From Aquimarina sp. BL5 (GTDB taxonomy: Bacteria > Bacteroidota > Bacteroidia > Flavobacteriales > Flavobacteriaceae): 64,000 nucleotides of DNA. Below the pieces are notes generated by a model. It was given only the letters and a program-made list of their open reading frames with translations, made no database searches and was not told where the DNA came from. Within the stretch, counting starts at the first letter, position 1; every line of letters begins with the position of its first letter. The position numbers and the translations under genes are program-made. Positions 62,062 to 64,000 of the stretch are shown one piece after another. The stretch is taken from contig NZ_CP031963.1 in the NCBI RefSeq assembly GCF_003443675.1, positions 1,325,501 to 1,389,500 of the forward strand, written 5' to 3'.

Positions 62062-64000
62062 TTACTTTTCTTTTTTCTTACCTAATGAAATCTTGTAATC
62101 ATCTATATTCCCTTTGATCTTTAGATTGAGATACTTTATTTTTTTGTTAGGATCTACCTCTACAATCTCATCCTCTTGTTCCTTATTGATAATAGTATCG
62201 TTCTTGGTCCCAAATAATTTTTTCCAAGAAGCTTTTTTTACAGTTTTCCAAGGTATACGTATATAATAATCAATATTTTGATTGTTATCATGAGTACCGG
62301 ACAATTCCATATGCCCCAAAGTAGATTCGATCCTCATAGCCGGAATAGTAATCTTTCCTTTATTAATATCTAGGTTATTTTGTAAAGTGTCAAATCGGAT
62401 GTTTTGGAGGTTTTTATCTCCCATATAATCGGAAAGTGCCAACATGGGATCATAATTTTTTAATCTACCGTTTAATACTTTTACATCCATTTCTAAAGTA
62501 GATTGATCCAGATCGGGTACCATATCTGGGTATACTCTAATCTTACCTTTAATTCTAGAGGTGAGTTTACCTTGTAAATTTTCTGAAACAAGATGGTCTT
62601 GCCCAAAATTTTCGAATTTGAAAAGCAATTTATCTAAATCAACATTATTCATAACCAAATCTGGCTGCATATAGATATGTTCTGGATCGCTACCATTAAA
62701 ATATCCATTTAATCTAATATTCCCTCCTGCTGCATCCATATCTAAGGTATCTATATAAACGTAATGGTTGGGTGTTGTTCTTAAATCTGCTTTGATATTT
62801 TGAAGATCTATTCTATGGTATATAAAATGAGCGACATCTACCTTAAATTGCATGTCTGTAAATGGTAATTCATATATGTTAAAAGCTTCTGCATGTTTTT
62901 TTACATCTTCGGTTTTTGAAGTAACAGTCTCTGTTGGTTTTGATGGGTTCAAATCAAACTTAAAAAGTGCATCAAAGTCAATATAATTTGCCTTTAACGC
63001 GAAATAATTATCTCTTTTCTTTATCCGTTGAGCGTCTCCTAAATAATAATTTAGATCAAAATTAAAGTTGGTAGTTCCTATTTCTCCATGAAAGTCTTTT
63101 ATCACAATATGATCGTCTTCATAATGGATGTTTCCTCTAAAATCATGAAAGCGAAGCGGATGTAATTTCATTTTTGTATCCAACTTGTCTAAAGCAAGAT
63201 CTATGGAATGTAAAGCCGAATCTTTATAATGCATACTAGATGCTACATGCAGTGCCAAATCATCAAAGGTTTCGTGTCGGTATTCTTTTGGGACATAATT
63301 TTCTCCTTTATACGAAAAGACATCTTCTAGTCTTAATTTATTAGAAGTAAGATTAATATCTAAATCTACATCTCCATTAAGTTTGGGTTGCATCCAAAAG
63401 GAATACTCGTGTATAAGTCCATCTAAATGAAAATCACTATCATCTATATAGCCTGTAAAATCAACTATTTTTAAATCTTTATCATCTATTAGCACATCCG
63501 CATGAAAATCATGGAGTTTGTGCGGATAATGCTTTAGATCTGCATATAAACTATCGATAAAAAATTCACCTTTTGGCAAATACTTAGATTCTGTAAAATC
63601 TTTCGCAGAAGCTTTAAAAGAAAACCCTGTACTTAGACCTTTTATTTGTTCATCGAATCCGGTTTTAGTGGAGTCCTGTTTAGAAAAACGGGTTAACTCG
63701 GCGATATCTAAGATATTAGAGCTAATATCTAAATGAACATCGACAGGAATATCTGTATGATGCACAATTGCGGGTAAGTCCGAAAGAAAACCACTTACCG
63801 ATAGATCAGAATTTCCCATCAATAGTTCGAACTGATTCAGGGTCGCTTGCTTGCCATTCATAACTAAATGCACATTCAAATCGTGTAATGTGGCGGGAAG
63901 CTCTTTGGTGACCAAACTCAGATCTTTTACAATCAATTCTGTAAAGTAGGCTTGATTTAATTTTTCTAATGCTTTTTCGGGCTTATCAATATCAATAATA
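62062..64000 (-). CDS. AsmA-like envelope protein, C-terminal part (partial)
   Basis: The frame is open to the right edge, so the N-terminus lies outside; the TTG at 63936 is not the start. The 645 or more residues seen are repeats of beta strands, such as HDFRGNIHYEDDHIVIKDFHGEIG and LQNIKADLRTTPNHYVYIDTLDMDAAGGNIRLNG, typical of AsmA/TamB-type proteins that form long beta grooves and are linked with lipid transport and outer-membrane upkeep. The C-terminus (KKIKYLNLKIKGNIDDYKISLGKK) is typical of AsmA-like proteins in this phylum. Substrate is unknown. Confidence 0.82.
   Translation of the reverse strand, partial: IIDIDKPEKALEKLNQAYFTELIVKDLSLVTKELPATLHDLNVHLVMNGKQATLNQFELLMGNSDLSVSGFLSDLPAIVHHTDIPVDVHLDISSNILDIAELTRFSKQDSTKTGFDEQIKGLSTGFSFKASAKDFTESKYLPKGEFFIDSLYADLKHYPHKLHDFHADVLIDDKDLKIVDFTGYIDDSDFHLDGLIHEYSFWMQPKLNGDVDLDINLTSNKLRLEDVFSYKGENYVPKEYRHETFDDLALHVASSMHYKDSALHSIDLALDKLDTKMKLHPLRFHDFRGNIHYEDDHIVIKDFHGEIGTTNFNFDLNYYLGDAQRIKKRDNYFALKANYIDFDALFKFDLNPSKPTETVTSKTEDVKKHAEAFNIYELPFTDMQFKVDVAHFIYHRIDLQNIKADLRTTPNHYVYIDTLDMDAAGGNIRLNGYFNGSDPEHIYMQPDLVMNNVDLDKLLFKFENFGQDHLVSENLQGKLTSRIKGKIRVYPDMVPDLDQSTLEMDVKVLNGRLKNYDPMLALSDYMGDKNLQNIRFDTLQNNLDINKGKITIPAMRIESTLGHMELSGTHDNNQNIDYYIRIPWKTVKKASWKKLFGTKNDTIINKEQEDEIVEVDPNKKIKYLNLKIKGNIDDYKISLGKKKEK

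Noticed and set aside
1..64000. CRISPR array, tRNA or rRNA genes, insertion sequences, prophage
   Set aside because: No direct-repeat/spacer pattern, no transposase or integrase, and no rRNA or convincing tRNA clover-leaf was noticed by reading; a dedicated tRNA scan was not possible.

Overview
The window looks like chromosome of an AT-rich marine member of the Flavobacteriia (Bacteroidota), probably near Aquimarina. Supporting signs are two proteins with type IX secretion (T9SS) C-terminal sorting domains, a Bacteroidota-type T6SS tube protein (TssD), 800-residue two-part FtsX/MacB permeases, small permeases and lipoproteins typical of the class, and a TTG-N21-TATTTTTG promoter of the Bacteroidota primary-sigma type. 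No rRNA, tRNA, CRISPR array, insertion sequence or prophage was seen.

Layout. 1-7.2 kb: nitrogen assimilation, with gltB-gltD (glutamate synthase) on the minus strand divergent from a P-II gene and amtB. 7.4-9.8 kb: a secreted T9SS trypsin-like protease. 10.1-11.5 kb: mnmE. 11.6-13.75 kb: an orphan T6SS-type cassette (TssD with a C-terminal extension, an unrecognised 379-residue protein as candidate effector, a small three-helix membrane protein as candidate immunity protein). 13.7-16.3 kb: a transglutaminase-fold protein, an HNH endonuclease and a membrane protein interrupted by a frameshift at a slippery-type heptamer. 16.6-24.2 kb: an FAD amine-oxidase-like protein with an unrecognised partner, a 7TMR-DISM histidine kinase followed by an AraC-type remnant, and two hypothetical envelope proteins.

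24.4-52.1 kb is the most striking region. A histidine kinase and a sigma-54-type response regulator (minus strand) diverge from a long plus-strand efflux locus: small secreted protein, membrane-fusion protein, ABC ATPase, eight consecutive FtsX/MacB-type permeases, a GIN-domain protein, a second ABC ATPase and a TolC-type outer-membrane protein. Two near-identical regulatory modules, one before the first gene and one before permease 8, carry the same 19-bp imperfect palindrome exactly 70 bp upstream of the same TTGGCA-type promoter. I infer that the neighbouring regulator controls both halves.

52.3-64 kb: a subtilisin-like lipoprotein protease, a decayed copy of the 3' end of tolC, a long perfect hairpin, a 1521-residue T9SS surface protein with eleven 87-residue YDG-type repeats, a 21-bp minisatellite, a ccsA 3' fragment, two lipoproteins (YwqK/MORN-like and YHYH-domain) and the C-terminal part of an AsmA-like protein that runs off the window.
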